A program made the translations under genes and the position numbers. Below, piece after piece: positions 36,198 through 47,380 of a DNA stretch of 64,000 nucleotides (within the stretch, counting starts at the first letter, position 1; every line of letters begins with the position of its first letter). The notes below the pieces were generated by a model that saw only the letters and a list, made by a program, of their open reading frames with translations, was not told where the DNA came from and searched no databases. The DNA is from Stagnimonas aquatica (GTDB lineage Bacteria > Pseudomonadota > Gammaproteobacteria > Nevskiales > Nevskiaceae), in the NCBI RefSeq assembly GCF_003730135.1, contig NZ_RJVO01000010.1, forward strand, positions 20,795 through 84,794, given 5' to 3'.

Positions 36198-37293
36198 TTA
36201 GAGCCCCTGCTTGAGGCTGGCTTCAATGAAGGGATCGAGGTGGCCGTTGAGCACCTTGTCGGTGTCGGCGATTTCCACCCCGGTGCGCAGATCCTTGATC
36301 CGCGACTGGTCGAGCACATAGCTGCGGATCTGGCTGCCCCACTCGATGTCGGCCTTGCTGTCTTCCAGCTTCTGCTTTTCGGTGTTGCGCTTCTGCAGCT
36401 CGGCCTCGTACAGGCGCGACTTCAGCATCTGCATCGCCCGGTCGCGGTTGGCGTGCTGGCTGCGCTGGGTCTGGCAGGAGACGACGATGCCGCTGGGGAT
36501 GTGCTTGATGCGGATCGCCGACTCGGTCTTGTTGACGTGCTGGCCGCCGGCGCCGCTGGAGCGGTAGGTGCCCACTTCCAGGTCGGCGGGATTGATCTCG
36601 ATGTCGATGTTGTCGTCGACCTCGGGGCTGACGAACACGCCGGCGAAGCTGGTGTGCCGGCGGTTGCCGGAGTCGAAGGGGCTCTTGCGCACCAGGCGGT
36701 GCACGCCGGTCTCGGTGCGCAGCCAGCCATAGGCATAGGGGCCGCTCACCGAGAAGGTGGCACTCTTGATGCCGGCGACTTCGCCGTCGGACTGCTCCAG
36801 CAGCTCGGTCTTGAAGCCCTTGCCGTCGGCCCACTTCAGGTACATGCGCAGCAGCATGCTGGCCCAGTCCTGGCCCTCGGTGCCGCCGGCACCGGACTGG
36901 ATGTCCACAAAGCAGTTGGAGTTGTCCATCTCGCCCGAGAACATGCGCTTGAACTCCATGTCGTCGGCGAGCTTCTGCAGCCCCTCGACATCACGGATGA
37001 TCTCGTTGATGGTGCCGGCGTCGTCCTCGGACTCGGCCATCTCCAGCAGTTCCAGCGCGTCCTTCAAGCCGGCCTCGGCCTTGTCCAGCGGCTGGATGAT
37101 GTCTTCCAGCTTGGCGCGCTCGCGGCCCAGACCCTGGGCCAGCTCCGGCTTGTTCCAGATGTCGCCGCGCTCCAGCTCGGCGCAGACCTCGATCAGCCGG
37201 TCCTTCTTGTTAGCGTAGTCAAAGATAGCCCCGCAGGGCGTCGAAACGCGCCTGCAGAGCCGTCACCTCTTCTCGAATTTTGTTGGGTTCCAT
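36198..37293 (-). CDS. prfB: Peptide chain release factor 2 (programmed +1 frameshift)
   Basis: Release factor for UGA and UAA, made from two frames. Frame 1 starts at ATG 37293 ([14 protein letters not shown]) and meets an in-frame TGA at 37221-37219 after 24 codons. A +1 shift at CTT-TGA-C continues as [11 protein letters not shown] in the frame that ends at 36198, giving 364 residues. The codon-recognition tripeptide SPF ([14 protein letters not shown]) and the catalytic GGQ ([14 protein letters not shown]) are present. Without the shift only a 24-residue peptide is made. Confidence 0.97.
37216..37240 (-). promoter_or_regulatory. RF2 autoregulatory frameshift site
   Basis: On the minus strand the site reads GCGGGGCTATCTTTGAC: a purine-rich Shine-Dalgarno-like GCGGGG a few bases before the slippery CTT and the UGA. 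Low RF2 favours the shift, high RF2 favours termination. The surrounding peptide RGYLDY is the conserved form. Confidence 0.93.
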
Positions 37294-37466
37294 CGCGACC
37301 GCCACCTCGAAAGGGCGCGCAGTATAGACGCCGGGCGGTAAGCCCACCATGCAGGTTGTGCGAGCCGCACCGGAGTGTTACAAACGCATTGGAGACGGTG
37401 GCCTCAGGCCGCCGTAAAATTCAACGATTCCAACGACAAACCCCGGACCGCATGAAAGGGACGCCT

Positions 37467-38900
37467 ATGAACTACCGCCTTGGCACGCTCGGCCTGATCG
37501 CCGCGATGGTGCTTTCCTTCCCCTCGCACGCTCAGGACGAGGAGTACGCCAGCAGCGATGAAGCCAGCAGCGACAGTGTCAAGGCCCGCCTCGGCCAGCA
37601 CCTGTACGTGTCGCCGATGTTCAGCTACCTGAAGGCCGCCGACGCCCGTGGCACCGACGACGGCCTGGGCGGCCAGCTCAGCCTCGGCAAGAGCCTGACC
37701 TCCGGCCTCAATCTGGAACTGACCGCCGACTACCTGGTCGCCGACGGCAAGACCGGCGGCGGCACCGCCACCATCACCGGCGTCGGTATCGGCGCCATGG
37801 TGTTCCCGCTCACCTCCCTGCCCGACCTCTACGTGCCGATCGCCCTCAAGCGCGGCCAGGTCAAGGAGAACCCCGGGATCATCCCCGACTACGGCACCAC
37901 CCTGTTCGACATCGGCCTGGGCTACCTGTTGTCGCTGGGCGATTTCGGCGGCTACTTCCCGGGCGCCGCGCTGCGCACCGAAGTGAAGTACCGCATCGAC
38001 GCCCACGGCCGCGAGCAGGCCGGCAACGATCCCACCACCTCCGACAAGTCCTTCTATGAAGGCGTCGCCTCCATCGGTCTGCTGCTGCCCCTGGGTGCCG
38101 CTGCGGCCCCGGCCGCACCGGCCGAGTCCACCGAACCGGTGGCGGTGGTCGATACCGGCGCCGACTCCGATGGCGACGGCGTGACCGACGAACTCGACCA
38201 GTGCCCCGACACCCCGGCCGGCACCGCCGTCAACGAATCCGGCTGCCCGCTGGAAGCCACTCCCGTGGCCGAGCCCAGCAGCCCCTGCGAGACCCCGGCC
38301 GCTGGCGAGGCCATCGACCTCAACGGCTGCAAGACCGGCGACACCGTGGTGCTGCGCGGCGTCAACTTCGAGCTGGACTCGGCACGCCTCACCGCCAACG
38401 CCAAGACCATCCTCGACGGCGTCGCCGACTCGCTGCTCGCCGCCCAGGCGCTGCACGTGGAAATCGGCGGCCACACCAGCTCGGAAGGCTCCGACAGCTA
38501 CAACCTCAAGCTCTCCGACAACCGCGCTGAAGCGGTGCGCCAGTACCTGCTGGCCCGTGGTGTCGAAGGCTCGCGCCTGACCGTCAAGGGCTATGGCGAA
38601 GGCAGCCCGGTGGCCGACAACGCCAGCGCCGAGGGCCGTGAGCTGAACCGCCGCGTCGAACTGAAGGTGACCGAGGGCGGTGCCGCCCCGGCCGAAGCGG
38701 CTCCGGTCGAGGAAGCCGCGCCGGCCGAAGAAGCCGCTGCGGTTGAAGAGACCGCTCCGAGCGAGGAAGCCGCGCCGGTGGAAGAGGCCGCTCCGGCCGA
38801 AGCCGCTCCGGTGGAGGAAGTGGCGCCGGTCGAAGCCGAGCCGACTCCGGTGGAAGGCGAGCCGGCCCCGGAAGTCATCGACGCGCAGCCGGTGCAGTAA
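37467..38900 (+). CDS. OmpA-family outer-membrane protein with acidic Ala/Pro/Glu tail
   Basis: 477 residues. I start at ATG 37467 because AGGG lies six bases upstream; ATG 37452 is in frame. Signal peptide to about FPSHA. An OmpA-like beta-barrel (YVSPMFSYLKAADARG) extends to about 215. A calcium-binding-type linker follows (DSDGDGVTDELDQCPDTPAG), then the peptidoglycan-binding OmpA domain (FELDSARLT ... IGGHTSSEGSDSYNLKLSDNRAEAVRQYL, in parts). The last 75 residues are an AP-EE repeat (APVEEAAPAEE). The long frame upstream of 37452 is antisense to prfB and is not coding. Confidence 0.9.
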   Translation: MNYRLGTLGLIAAMVLSFPSHAQDEEYASSDEASSDSVKARLGQHLYVSPMFSYLKAADARGTDDGLGGQLSLGKSLTSGLNLELTADYLVADGKTGGGTATITGVGIGAMVFPLTSLPDLYVPIALKRGQVKENPGIIPDYGTTLFDIGLGYLLSLGDFGGYFPGAALRTEVKYRIDAHGREQAGNDPTTSDKSFYEGVASIGLLLPLGAAAAPAAPAESTEPVAVVDTGADSDGDGVTDELDQCPDTPAGTAVNESGCPLEATPVAEPSSPCETPAAGEAIDLNGCKTGDTVVLRGVNFELDSARLTANAKTILDGVADSLLAAQALHVEIGGHTSSEGSDSYNLKLSDNRAEAVRQYLLARGVEGSRLTVKGYGEGSPVADNASAEGRELNRRVELKVTEGGAAPAEAAPVEEAAPAEEAAAVEETAPSEEAAPVEEAAPAEAAPVEEVAPVEAEPTPVEGEPAPEVIDAQPVQ

Positions 38901-38920
38901 GCCGCGCGTTCCGACGCTGG

Positions 38921-38950
38921 AAAAAGCCCGCCGCTGGCGGGCTTTTTCTT
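38921..38950 (+). terminator. Rho-independent terminator of the ompA-like gene
   Basis: AAAAAGCCCGCC-GCT-GGCGGGCTTTTTCTT: a 7-bp GC stem extended by A/T pairing with a clear T-run, 20 bases after the stop codon. Confidence 0.93.
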
Positions 38951-39018
38951 GGCCGCGATACAGCAACCGGCACACCACGGCCCGGCCGCCCACGCCTGCG
39001 CGTACAATCCGCGCCCTC

Positions 39019-40935
<1,917 letters not shown>

Positions 40936-40941
40936 CTAGAG

Positions 40942-41325
40942 CTAGGTAGCGCTGGTCTTTTTCAGATAGACCACGCCCGGCAGCTTCTCGAAATGGCTGT
41001 CGCAACTAAGCAGGTCGGCGGCTTGGTCTCTGGCGGTGGCGTAGACGATGGCGTCCGCCGTCGCCAGCCGGTACTGGCGATGCATCTCGGCCGCGAGCAG
41101 GGCGATGCGGGTATCGAGCGGCACGATCTGGCACTTCTGCGTGTAGGCGATAAGCTGATCGGCCTCCTCCTCGCCACGCTCCCTGGTGAGCCACTTCGCC
41201 AGCTCCAGCTGCACGATGGTCGGCACCAGACACTGGCTACGGTCGGGAAACTCCTTCTCCAACTTCTTGGCCAGCGGCCCGCCGACCAGCCATTCGATCC
41301 ACACCGAGGTATCGACGACCCGCAT
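40942..41325 (-). CDS. vapC: PIN-domain toxin (VapC family)
   Basis: Predicted Mg-dependent ribonuclease of 127 residues. The four acidic residues of the PIN active site are present: Asp5 in VVDTSVWIEW, Glu in VQLELAKW (about 42), Asp in ATADAIVYA (about 92) and Asp in LLSCDSHF (about 110). The start codon overlaps the antitoxin stop by one base (TGATG), giving tight coupling. The RNA target is unknown. Confidence 0.92.
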   Translation of the reverse strand: MRVVDTSVWIEWLVGGPLAKKLEKEFPDRSQCLVPTIVQLELAKWLTRERGEEEADQLIAYTQKCQIVPLDTRIALLAAEMHRQYRLATADAIVYATARDQAADLLSCDSHFEKLPGVVYLKKTSAT

Positions 41326-41537
41326 CAGTAGCGATCCTTGCGGTCACGGTAGCCGTCGGGATTCGCGCCCTTGGCCATGCCGGCGAGCTGCTTGAGCTCG
41401 GGCACCGGCATCACCAGCACGCCACGCCCCTTGGGGATGAACACCAACTCCTGCCCCGCCCGCCATTGCTGTTCATCGCGCACCGCCTTGGGTATGGAAA
41501 TCTGAAACTTGCTGGATAGCGTGGCGGTGGCGGCCAT
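41325..41537 (-). CDS. vapB: AbrB/MazE-type antitoxin (VapB)
   Basis: A 70-residue swapped-hairpin AbrB DNA-binding protein (ATLSSKFQISIPKAVRDEQQWRAGQELVFIP, in parts). I choose ATG 41537 because GGAG lies seven bases upstream; ATG 41543, two codons earlier, is only one base from that site. The C-terminus (GANPDGYRDRKDRY) is the toxin-binding tail. It sits upstream of the toxin gene in the usual order and probably represses its own promoter. Confidence 0.9.
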   Translation of the reverse strand: MAATATLSSKFQISIPKAVRDEQQWRAGQELVFIPKGRGVLVMPVPELKQLAGMAKGANPDGYRDRKDRY

Positions 41538-41662
41538 ATTCATACTCCAAGATAATCGATAGCTGATGCGTAAGATTATAGGCAGGTCAGTCCAGCGTCG
41601 TCGGCACCGGGAAAGCCCCGGCACTCAGCCTACAATCGCCTCCTTTCTCAGCCGCCACCTGC

Positions 41663-41723
41663 CATGACCGCCGGCAAAAAAATGCGCCTCGCTCCAGACG
41701 CCCGGCGCGCCGCGACGATCTAA
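41663..41723 (+). CDS. Possible 19-codon leader ORF before rsgA
   Basis: ATG 41663 opens a short frame (MTAGKKMRLAPDARRAATI) whose TAA overlaps the rsgA ATG (TAATG). It may give translational coupling, or it may be a chance frame. RsgA proteins often have a basic N-terminal extension of similar character, so it could also be a relic of that. Confidence 0.25.
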
Positions 41724-42703
41724 TGACCGCCCTGGACGACTCCGCGCTCGCCGGCCTGGGCTGGAATGCCAGCCTCGCCGCGCAGCTTGCTGCGTTGCCG
41801 GAGGCCCCGGGCCGGCCGGTGCGGATCATCGAGCAGCACCGCAGCGAGTACCGCGTCGACGACGGCGAGCGCGAGTTCAGCGCGCGCCTGCATCCGGCCT
41901 TGCTGAAAGCGCTGAACGAGCGCGACGAGGGCCTCGCCGTCGGCGACTGGGCGCGCTACCAGGACGAGGGCGGTTGGCTCAATCAACAACTCCCGCGCCG
42001 CAATCTGCTGGAACGCAGCCGCGAGGACGGCCGCCGCCAGCGGCTGGTGGCGAATGTCGATACCGCCCTGCTGGTGATGGGCCTGGACGGCGACTACAAA
42101 CCCGAGCGCCTGGAACGCTACCGGCTGCTGGCAGTAGCTGCCCAGGTGCGCCCGGTGGTGGTGCTGACCAAGAGCGACCGCGCCGACAATCTGCCAGCGC
42201 TGCGCGCCGAGATCGAGGCTCTGGTCGGCGCCGGCACGCCGGTGCATGCGCTCGACGCCCGCAGCCCGGAGGCACCTGCCCTGCTGGCGCCCTATCTGGC
42301 TCCGGGTCAGACCCTGGTGCTGCTGGGCTCCTCTGGCGTCGGCAAATCGACCCTGATGAACCAGTTGCTGGGCCGCGAGGCGCAGCGCACCGGCAGCACC
42401 CAGGCGCAGGACGATCTCGGCCGCCACACCACCACCGCGCGCTTCCTGCGCCGGCTGCCGGGCGGCGCCTGCCTGATCGACACCCCTGGCCTGCGCGAGC
42501 TGAAGCTCAACCGCGAGCAGGCGCAGGTGGAGGACGATTTCTCCGACGTGCGGCAACTGGCGGCGCGCTGCCGCTTCAACGACTGCCGGCACCACCGCGA
42601 ACCCGGCTGCGCGGTGACCCGCGAACTCAGTGCCGAGCGCCTCGCCGCCTATCGCGCCAGCCTGGACGCCAAGCCGGCCAGGTTCCGTCGCGGCCGCAGC
42701 TAG
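41723..42703 (+). CDS. rsgA: Ribosome small-subunit GTPase RsgA
   Basis: Circularly permuted GTPase that acts in late 30S maturation. 326 residues: N-terminal OB fold (about 20-85), then the G domain in permuted order. G4 is VLTKSDRAD, G1 is LLGSSGVGKSTLMNQL, and G3 is LIDTPGLREL. The C-terminal zinc-binding part is CRFNDCRHHREPGCAV, with its Cys and His ligands. It converges on the following lipoprotein gene with three bases between. Confidence 0.95.
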   Translation: MTALDDSALAGLGWNASLAAQLAALPEAPGRPVRIIEQHRSEYRVDDGEREFSARLHPALLKALNERDEGLAVGDWARYQDEGGWLNQQLPRRNLLERSREDGRRQRLVANVDTALLVMGLDGDYKPERLERYRLLAVAAQVRPVVVLTKSDRADNLPALRAEIEALVGAGTPVHALDARSPEAPALLAPYLAPGQTLVLLGSSGVGKSTLMNQLLGREAQRTGSTQAQDDLGRHTTTARFLRRLPGGACLIDTPGLRELKLNREQAQVEDDFSDVRQLAARCRFNDCRHHREPGCAVTRELSAERLAAYRASLDAKPARFRRGRS

Positions 42704-42706
42704 GGA

Positions 42707-44695
42707 CTACTGCAAGCCGGTCAGCCGGCTGCCCGGATAGACGCCGGGCTGGAACACCGGCAGCCGCACGTCTTCCAGCACCGCCGTGTAGGGATTGGGA
42801 TTGCTCAGCACCCCGGCCAGCGGCGTCAGCAGCTCGCTGGTGATGTTGGGGAAGGGCCGGCCGGCGATGTAGCTGATCGTTGCCACCGGCAGCAGCGTGG
42901 TGAGCACGGTCAGCGAGGGCACCACCGCGTACTGCGGGTGCTGCTCGTAGAACAGCAGACCAATCTCGTCGCCTTCTTCCAGTACTTCGCCGATGCCGGG
43001 CATCAGGATCGGATCGCCCTCCTCGACGAAACGGTTGCTGCTGGCGCTGCCTTCCAGCAGCGCGGTCACCTGGTCATCGACCAGAAAGGTCCGCCCGGCG
43101 CGCTTCACGCCGACGCCGAAGATGGCGATGGCCTTGTGCGCGGCCAGCGCACCCGGCGTCACCGTCGAACGGCCGATGCTGGGGATGCCGCCCAGCACAT
43201 AACCCGGCCCGGGCACCGTCGCCATCGGCACGAAGCGCGGCAGGCCGTCGGTGGCGGCGAGGCTGATCTCGATCTTGTCGGCGCGCACCGACAGGCTGCC
43301 GGCGCCACTAGTGTTGCCGATCGGCAGGTCGGGCAGCTCCACCGCCAGCTCGGCGGTGGCCGGCGCGCCGGGCGTGGCCTGTACCGACAGGCAGACCGGC
43401 GGCAGCTCGTCGGCCGGTGCTGGCGCGCGCCCCTTCAGCTGCTCGTCGAACCAGCCGAGGATGGCCTGCACGCCCTTGAGCGCGCCGCAGTTGGCGGTGC
43501 CATCGACCTGGCCGAGCGCCGGGCTGAGGTGGCCGCTGTCCATGGTCAGCAGGCGCGCGTCGGCGCCGGCCTCGCGCAGGTAGCGCAGGTTCCACCAGGC
43601 GTCGGTGAGGTTGAACAGGCCGTCGCGATTGCCCTGGATCAGCAGGGTCGGCACCGGCCGCATCCGCGCCCTGCTCTCGCCGAAGCCCCAGGGCAGGCCG
43701 GCGCGCTCCTGCTTGCGCAGATAGGACGGGCTGTGGGTCTCGAAGAATTCCATCAGCTCCGCCTCGGCGACGGGACGCGGCTGCTGGGTGTCGCGTGCCA
43801 CCGTCGCCAGCAGATCGTCGAGGGTGCGGATCCGGAAGGCCAGCGGATCGCGGATCGCGGCGTTGTTGCAGAGCGTGCGCATCAGCGGGGTGTCGATGGT
43901 GCCGATGGTGGCGCCGTCGGAGGGGATGGTGATGAACAGGCACAGGGTCTGCACCCAGGACTGCTTGCTGACGCCGTCCACCAGCAGGCTGTAGAACAGG
44001 TTGTGCCAGGTGGCGGCCGGCACCAGGGCGTCGATGCGTTCGTCCAGCGCCGCCAGCGCCAACTGGTAGCCGCCGCCGTAGCTGTAGCCCAGGGTGCCGA
44101 CCTTGAGGTCGCGGGCGATGCCGCTCGCCGGCTGGCGCTCGATCTGCAATTCCCCGGCGTGTTCCCAGGCCCAGTCGAGCAAGGCGCGCAGGTCCTGCAC
44201 CTCGTAGCGCGGATCGTTGACCCGCGCCCAGCCGCCGCCGTTCTGCGGCTGGCTCTCGCCGTGGCCGCGCTGATCGACGCTCAGCACCACGTAGTCGTAG
44301 TAGGGCAACGCCGCCGCCAGCTCGTCGATGGCGTCGAGGCCGGCATGCTCGGGGTAGAGCGTCTTGTCGGCCGCCAGCGCGGTGATGCGCGAGCCGCCCA
44401 GGCCGTGGCTCTGGACGATGGCGGGAAAACTCTCGCCGGGGCAACGCTCCGGCAGCAGCGCGGTGAAGTACAGCTCCGAGGTCGGCGCCGGGCCCCAGAG
44501 CGGATCGCTGTCCTGCGCCACCGGCACGGTGATGTGCAGCTGCCGCGCCTCGGCCGGCAGCGGCTGCTCGCATTTGATCTCCACCGGCACGCCGCCGCCC
44601 GGAACCGCCGACTCGTTGGCCGCGCCGCAAGCGCTCAGCACGCCCAGCGACAACAACAGCGGCCCCAGCCCAGCAACGCGCAGCACAGCTTCCAT
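42707..44695 (-). CDS. Lipoprotein alpha/beta hydrolase of the CocE/X-Pro dipeptidyl-peptidase type
   Basis: 662 residues from ATG 44695. Lipobox VLSAC near residue 23. The hydrolase core includes VLSVDQRGHGES, the nucleophile elbow LGYSYGGGYQLALA, RPVPTLLIQGNRDGLFN (acid Asp) and His in MDSGHLSPALG. The C-terminal 200 residues are a beta-rich domain, as in CocE/NonD proteins. No substrate can be assigned; esterase or peptidase activity on the cell surface or in the periplasm is likely. Last gene of the minus-strand series 49236-42707. Confidence 0.82.
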   Translation of the reverse strand: MEAVLRVAGLGPLLLSLGVLSACGAANESAVPGGGVPVEIKCEQPLPAEARQLHITVPVAQDSDPLWGPAPTSELYFTALLPERCPGESFPAIVQSHGLGGSRITALAADKTLYPEHAGLDAIDELAAALPYYDYVVLSVDQRGHGESQPQNGGGWARVNDPRYEVQDLRALLDWAWEHAGELQIERQPASGIARDLKVGTLGYSYGGGYQLALAALDERIDALVPAATWHNLFYSLLVDGVSKQSWVQTLCLFITIPSDGATIGTIDTPLMRTLCNNAAIRDPLAFRIRTLDDLLATVARDTQQPRPVAEAELMEFFETHSPSYLRKQERAGLPWGFGESRARMRPVPTLLIQGNRDGLFNLTDAWWNLRYLREAGADARLLTMDSGHLSPALGQVDGTANCGALKGVQAILGWFDEQLKGRAPAPADELPPVCLSVQATPGAPATAELAVELPDLPIGNTSGAGSLSVRADKIEISLAATDGLPRFVPMATVPGPGYVLGGIPSIGRSTVTPGALAAHKAIAIFGVGVKRAGRTFLVDDQVTALLEGSASSNRFVEEGDPILMPGIGEVLEEGDEIGLLFYEQHPQYAVVPSLTVLTTLLPVATISYIAGRPFPNITSELLTPLAGVLSNPNPYTAVLEDVRLPVFQPGVYPGSRLTGLQ

Positions 44696-44777
44696 GCTCT
44701 TCCCCGATTGGTCTGGTGCAGCGGGAAGCAGCAAGCAGGCCAGTTGCCTGCCTGCCGCCGGCTTCGGTGCGGATTTC

Positions 44778-45974
44778 CTATCCGCCGCCGGCCTGGCTGC
44801 GGCGCAGCTGCAGCAGCGCCAGGAAGGAAACGAACATGCCGATGCCGGTGATCCACAGCGCGTGCTCGCCCAGGCGCTCCAGCAACAGCCCGAACAGCAC
44901 CGGCGTCACCGCCTGCACCACCCGCGAGGGCGCTTCCAGCCAGCCGGCGCGCTGACCAAAACCCTGCGCGCCGAACAGCGCCAGCGGCAGCGTGCCCTTG
45001 ACGATGGTCATCAGCCCGACGCCAGCGCCGTGCAGGGCGGTGAACAGCACCGCCGCCGGCGCGCCCACCAGGGTCAGCAACAGCACGCCCAGCGGATGCA
45101 GCACCAGCGCGATGCGCGCCGAATACAGCGGATGCCAGCGGCTGAACACGCCGACCTCCATCACCCGCCCCGCCACCTGGCTGATGCCGACCAGGGAGGC
45201 GGCAAACACCGCCGCTGTCTTGCTCGCCCCCGAGGCTTCCAGCACCCGGGGCAGATGCGCTGCCAGCGCCGCGAAGGTGAAGCCGCTGACCGCAAACACC
45301 GTCGCCAGCAGCCAGAGCACGCCACGCGAGGGTCCACGTACCGGCGCCGGCGCGGCGACGCCCTCGCCGGCCGTCGGCGCAGGCGCCGCTTGCGGCGGGC
45401 GGTGCTCGTCGCGCGGAATCAGCCGGGCGTGGATGCCGAGCCCGACCGTGAGATGCAGCGCCGCCCAGAGCCCGCAGGCCCAGCGCCAACTCGCGGCGTG
45501 CTCGACGTAGGCGGTCAGTGGCCAGCTCACCGAGCTGGCGAAGCCGGCGATCAGGGTGACGCCGACGATGCGTGGCCGCGCGGCGCTACCGAACAGCCGC
45601 ACCAGGGTGGCGAAGGCGGCGTCGTAGAGGCCCATGGGCATGGCCGCGCCGATCAGCAGCCAGCCCAGCAGCAGCTGCGCCGGATGCTGCGCCGTCGCCA
45701 GCAGCAGGTGCGCGGCGGCGAACACGCCGTTGGAGGCCATCAGCACCCGCCGGCCGCCGCGCTGATCGACCCAGCGGCCGACCAGCGGCCCGAGCGCCGC
45801 CGCCACCACCAGGGCCGCCGAGAACATCGCATAGACCCAGACGTTGGCCAGACCAAACTGCCGCGCCATCGGCACCGCCAGGATCGCCAGCAGGTAGTAG
45901 CTGGAGGCCCAGGCCAGCAACTGTGCGCTGCCCAGGGCCAGGGTGGCGCGCCGCTCCAGGCTCAGCGCGGCCAT
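44778..45974 (-). CDS. MFS transporter
   Basis: 398 residues from ATG 45974, twelve helices. Helix 1-2 region LGSAQLLAWASSYYLLAILAVPMARQ; loop 2-3 motif GRWVDQRGGRRVL is intact; the central loop after helix 6 is Pro-rich (APAPTAGEGVAAPAPVRG). The layout resembles CynX/oxalate-type single-substrate carriers, but the substrate is unknown. The frame is open upstream to 47009 only as a shadow of the phospholipase gene. Confidence 0.85.
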   Translation of the reverse strand: MAALSLERRATLALGSAQLLAWASSYYLLAILAVPMARQFGLANVWVYAMFSAALVVAAALGPLVGRWVDQRGGRRVLMASNGVFAAAHLLLATAQHPAQLLLGWLLIGAAMPMGLYDAAFATLVRLFGSAARPRIVGVTLIAGFASSVSWPLTAYVEHAASWRWACGLWAALHLTVGLGIHARLIPRDEHRPPQAAPAPTAGEGVAAPAPVRGPSRGVLWLLATVFAVSGFTFAALAAHLPRVLEASGASKTAAVFAASLVGISQVAGRVMEVGVFSRWHPLYSARIALVLHPLGVLLLTLVGAPAAVLFTALHGAGVGLMTIVKGTLPLALFGAQGFGQRAGWLEAPSRVVQAVTPVLFGLLLERLGEHALWITGIGMFVSFLALLQLRRSQAGGG

Positions 45975-46081
45975 GACGGCGCCGGGTGCGAGGGCGAGTT
46001 TGGCGCGGGCGGGCGCGGCAACGGCATTGCAGACGGCGGGTGGCGAAAAGGGCGCACAGGATACGCCCCATCCGACGGGAC

Positions 46082-47380
46082 TTACGGCGCGCTGCTCCGC
46101 GCGGTGGTGAAGCTGAAGCTGTACGGCCACTCCAGCGCGAGGCCGCGATAGTCCTTGACCTTGGGCGTCACCACCGCCGTGTAGCGGGCGTTGGGCTTGA
46201 GCGCCTCGGCGAGCCGGAACTTGACCGTGTGCGCGTAATCGCGCGACCAACTGCCGGGCTCGACCACGCCGGCGACGCGCCGGCCGTCGGGGTCGAACAG
46301 GCAGATCGCGCCCGGCTGTTCGAGGCTGGCGGCGTCCATGCTGGTGCTGAAGAAAACATGCAGCCAGCGGTGCTGGGTCCAGCCGTCGTGCGCCGGGTCC
46401 AGTTGCACGTCGAGCGCGCCGTGGCCGGGATAGCTGCCGACCACGGTCGGCGCCAAGGGCTGCGCCGGATCGCCGGTGAGCAGATCCCAGAGCTGGCGGT
46501 ACATGCCGGCCACCGCGTAGCCGCTCTGCACCACGCCGCCCGGCGCGGTGTAGTAGTTGGCGGCGGCCCAGGGCATCTGCCGGCGCACCCGCACCTGCTC
46601 CACCAGCGCCGCCAGGCTCTCCGCCTGCACGGCGGCGCGCGACACCACCTGCGCGCGCTCCACCATTGCCACCGTCACCCCCTGCTCGGGGCGGTTGCGG
46701 GCGAACACCGCGACCAGCTCGCTGCTGGGCGGAAACACCAGGGTCGGTGCATCCAGCACCAGCTTGCGCTCGGCGATGTTGACCATGTCCATCGCGTACT
46801 CGATGGCGTTCATCGGCGTGGCGGCGAACAACTGGGTCAGCGCGTCCTTCAGCGGGCCGGGCAGGCTCAGCGGCAGTTGCGCCAGAAACACCGCCGGATT
46901 CGGGTCTTCGCCGCGCCGACGTACCTCGGGCTCGAACTGCGCGTCCCAGGTCTCGTCGGTGAGGCCGTGCGCGGCATTGCCGAAGGCGTAGGCGATCAGG
47001 TGCCCGCAACGGTCGCTGAGCGCGGCCAGATCAATCAGGCCGATGGCCGGGCGCTTGACCAGCGCCGCCTTCACCTCGCCACTGCAACCGCTCTCGCGCA
47101 GATAGGCCATGAACTGGATGCTGAAATCGCCCCAGTGCGCGCGCTCGGCCATCTCGCGGTCCTCCGGAAAGGCGGCGCCGCTGCCGTAGCCGCCATCGGG
47201 GTGGATGGCGCCGGCCAGCAGCGCCGGCCGGTGGGCGGTGAGGATGGCTTTCAGCGGGCCGTCGTCCAGCGCGTCGCGGCCGAAGTCGGCCATCGCCGCG
47301 TGGGTGGCCATGCCGGCCGCCTGCGCGCCGGCCGAGGCCAGGACGAGCAGCGCCACGAGCAGCGGGTGCTTGAGCTTCAT
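46082..47380 (-). CDS. Putative secreted zinc-dependent phospholipase C-like protein
   Basis: 432 residues from ATG 47380 with a signal peptide ending GAQA. The N-terminal half has the His/Asp pattern of the zinc-dependent phospholipase C family: MATHAAMADFGRDAL, GAIHPDGGYG, AERAHWGDFS and CGHLIAYAFGNAAHGLTDETWD. The C-terminal 100 residues form an Ig-like Big_5-type domain (HRWLHVFFSTSMDAASLEQPG). It overlaps the preceding lipoprotein gene by four bases (ATGA). The enzymatic role is inferred from the metal motifs only. Confidence 0.7.
   Translation of the reverse strand: MKLKHPLLVALLVLASAGAQAAGMATHAAMADFGRDALDDGPLKAILTAHRPALLAGAIHPDGGYGSGAAFPEDREMAERAHWGDFSIQFMAYLRESGCSGEVKAALVKRPAIGLIDLAALSDRCGHLIAYAFGNAAHGLTDETWDAQFEPEVRRRGEDPNPAVFLAQLPLSLPGPLKDALTQLFAATPMNAIEYAMDMVNIAERKLVLDAPTLVFPPSSELVAVFARNRPEQGVTVAMVERAQVVSRAAVQAESLAALVEQVRVRRQMPWAAANYYTAPGGVVQSGYAVAGMYRQLWDLLTGDPAQPLAPTVVGSYPGHGALDVQLDPAHDGWTQHRWLHVFFSTSMDAASLEQPGAICLFDPDGRRVAGVVEPGSWSRDYAHTVKFRLAEALKPNARYTAVVTPKVKDYRGLALEWPYSFSFTTARSSAP

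Noticed and set aside
36240..37451. Long open frame extending the ompA-like gene upstream by about 400 codons
   Set aside because: It runs antisense through prfB, which is certain; a normal signal peptide and ribosome-binding site occur at 37467.
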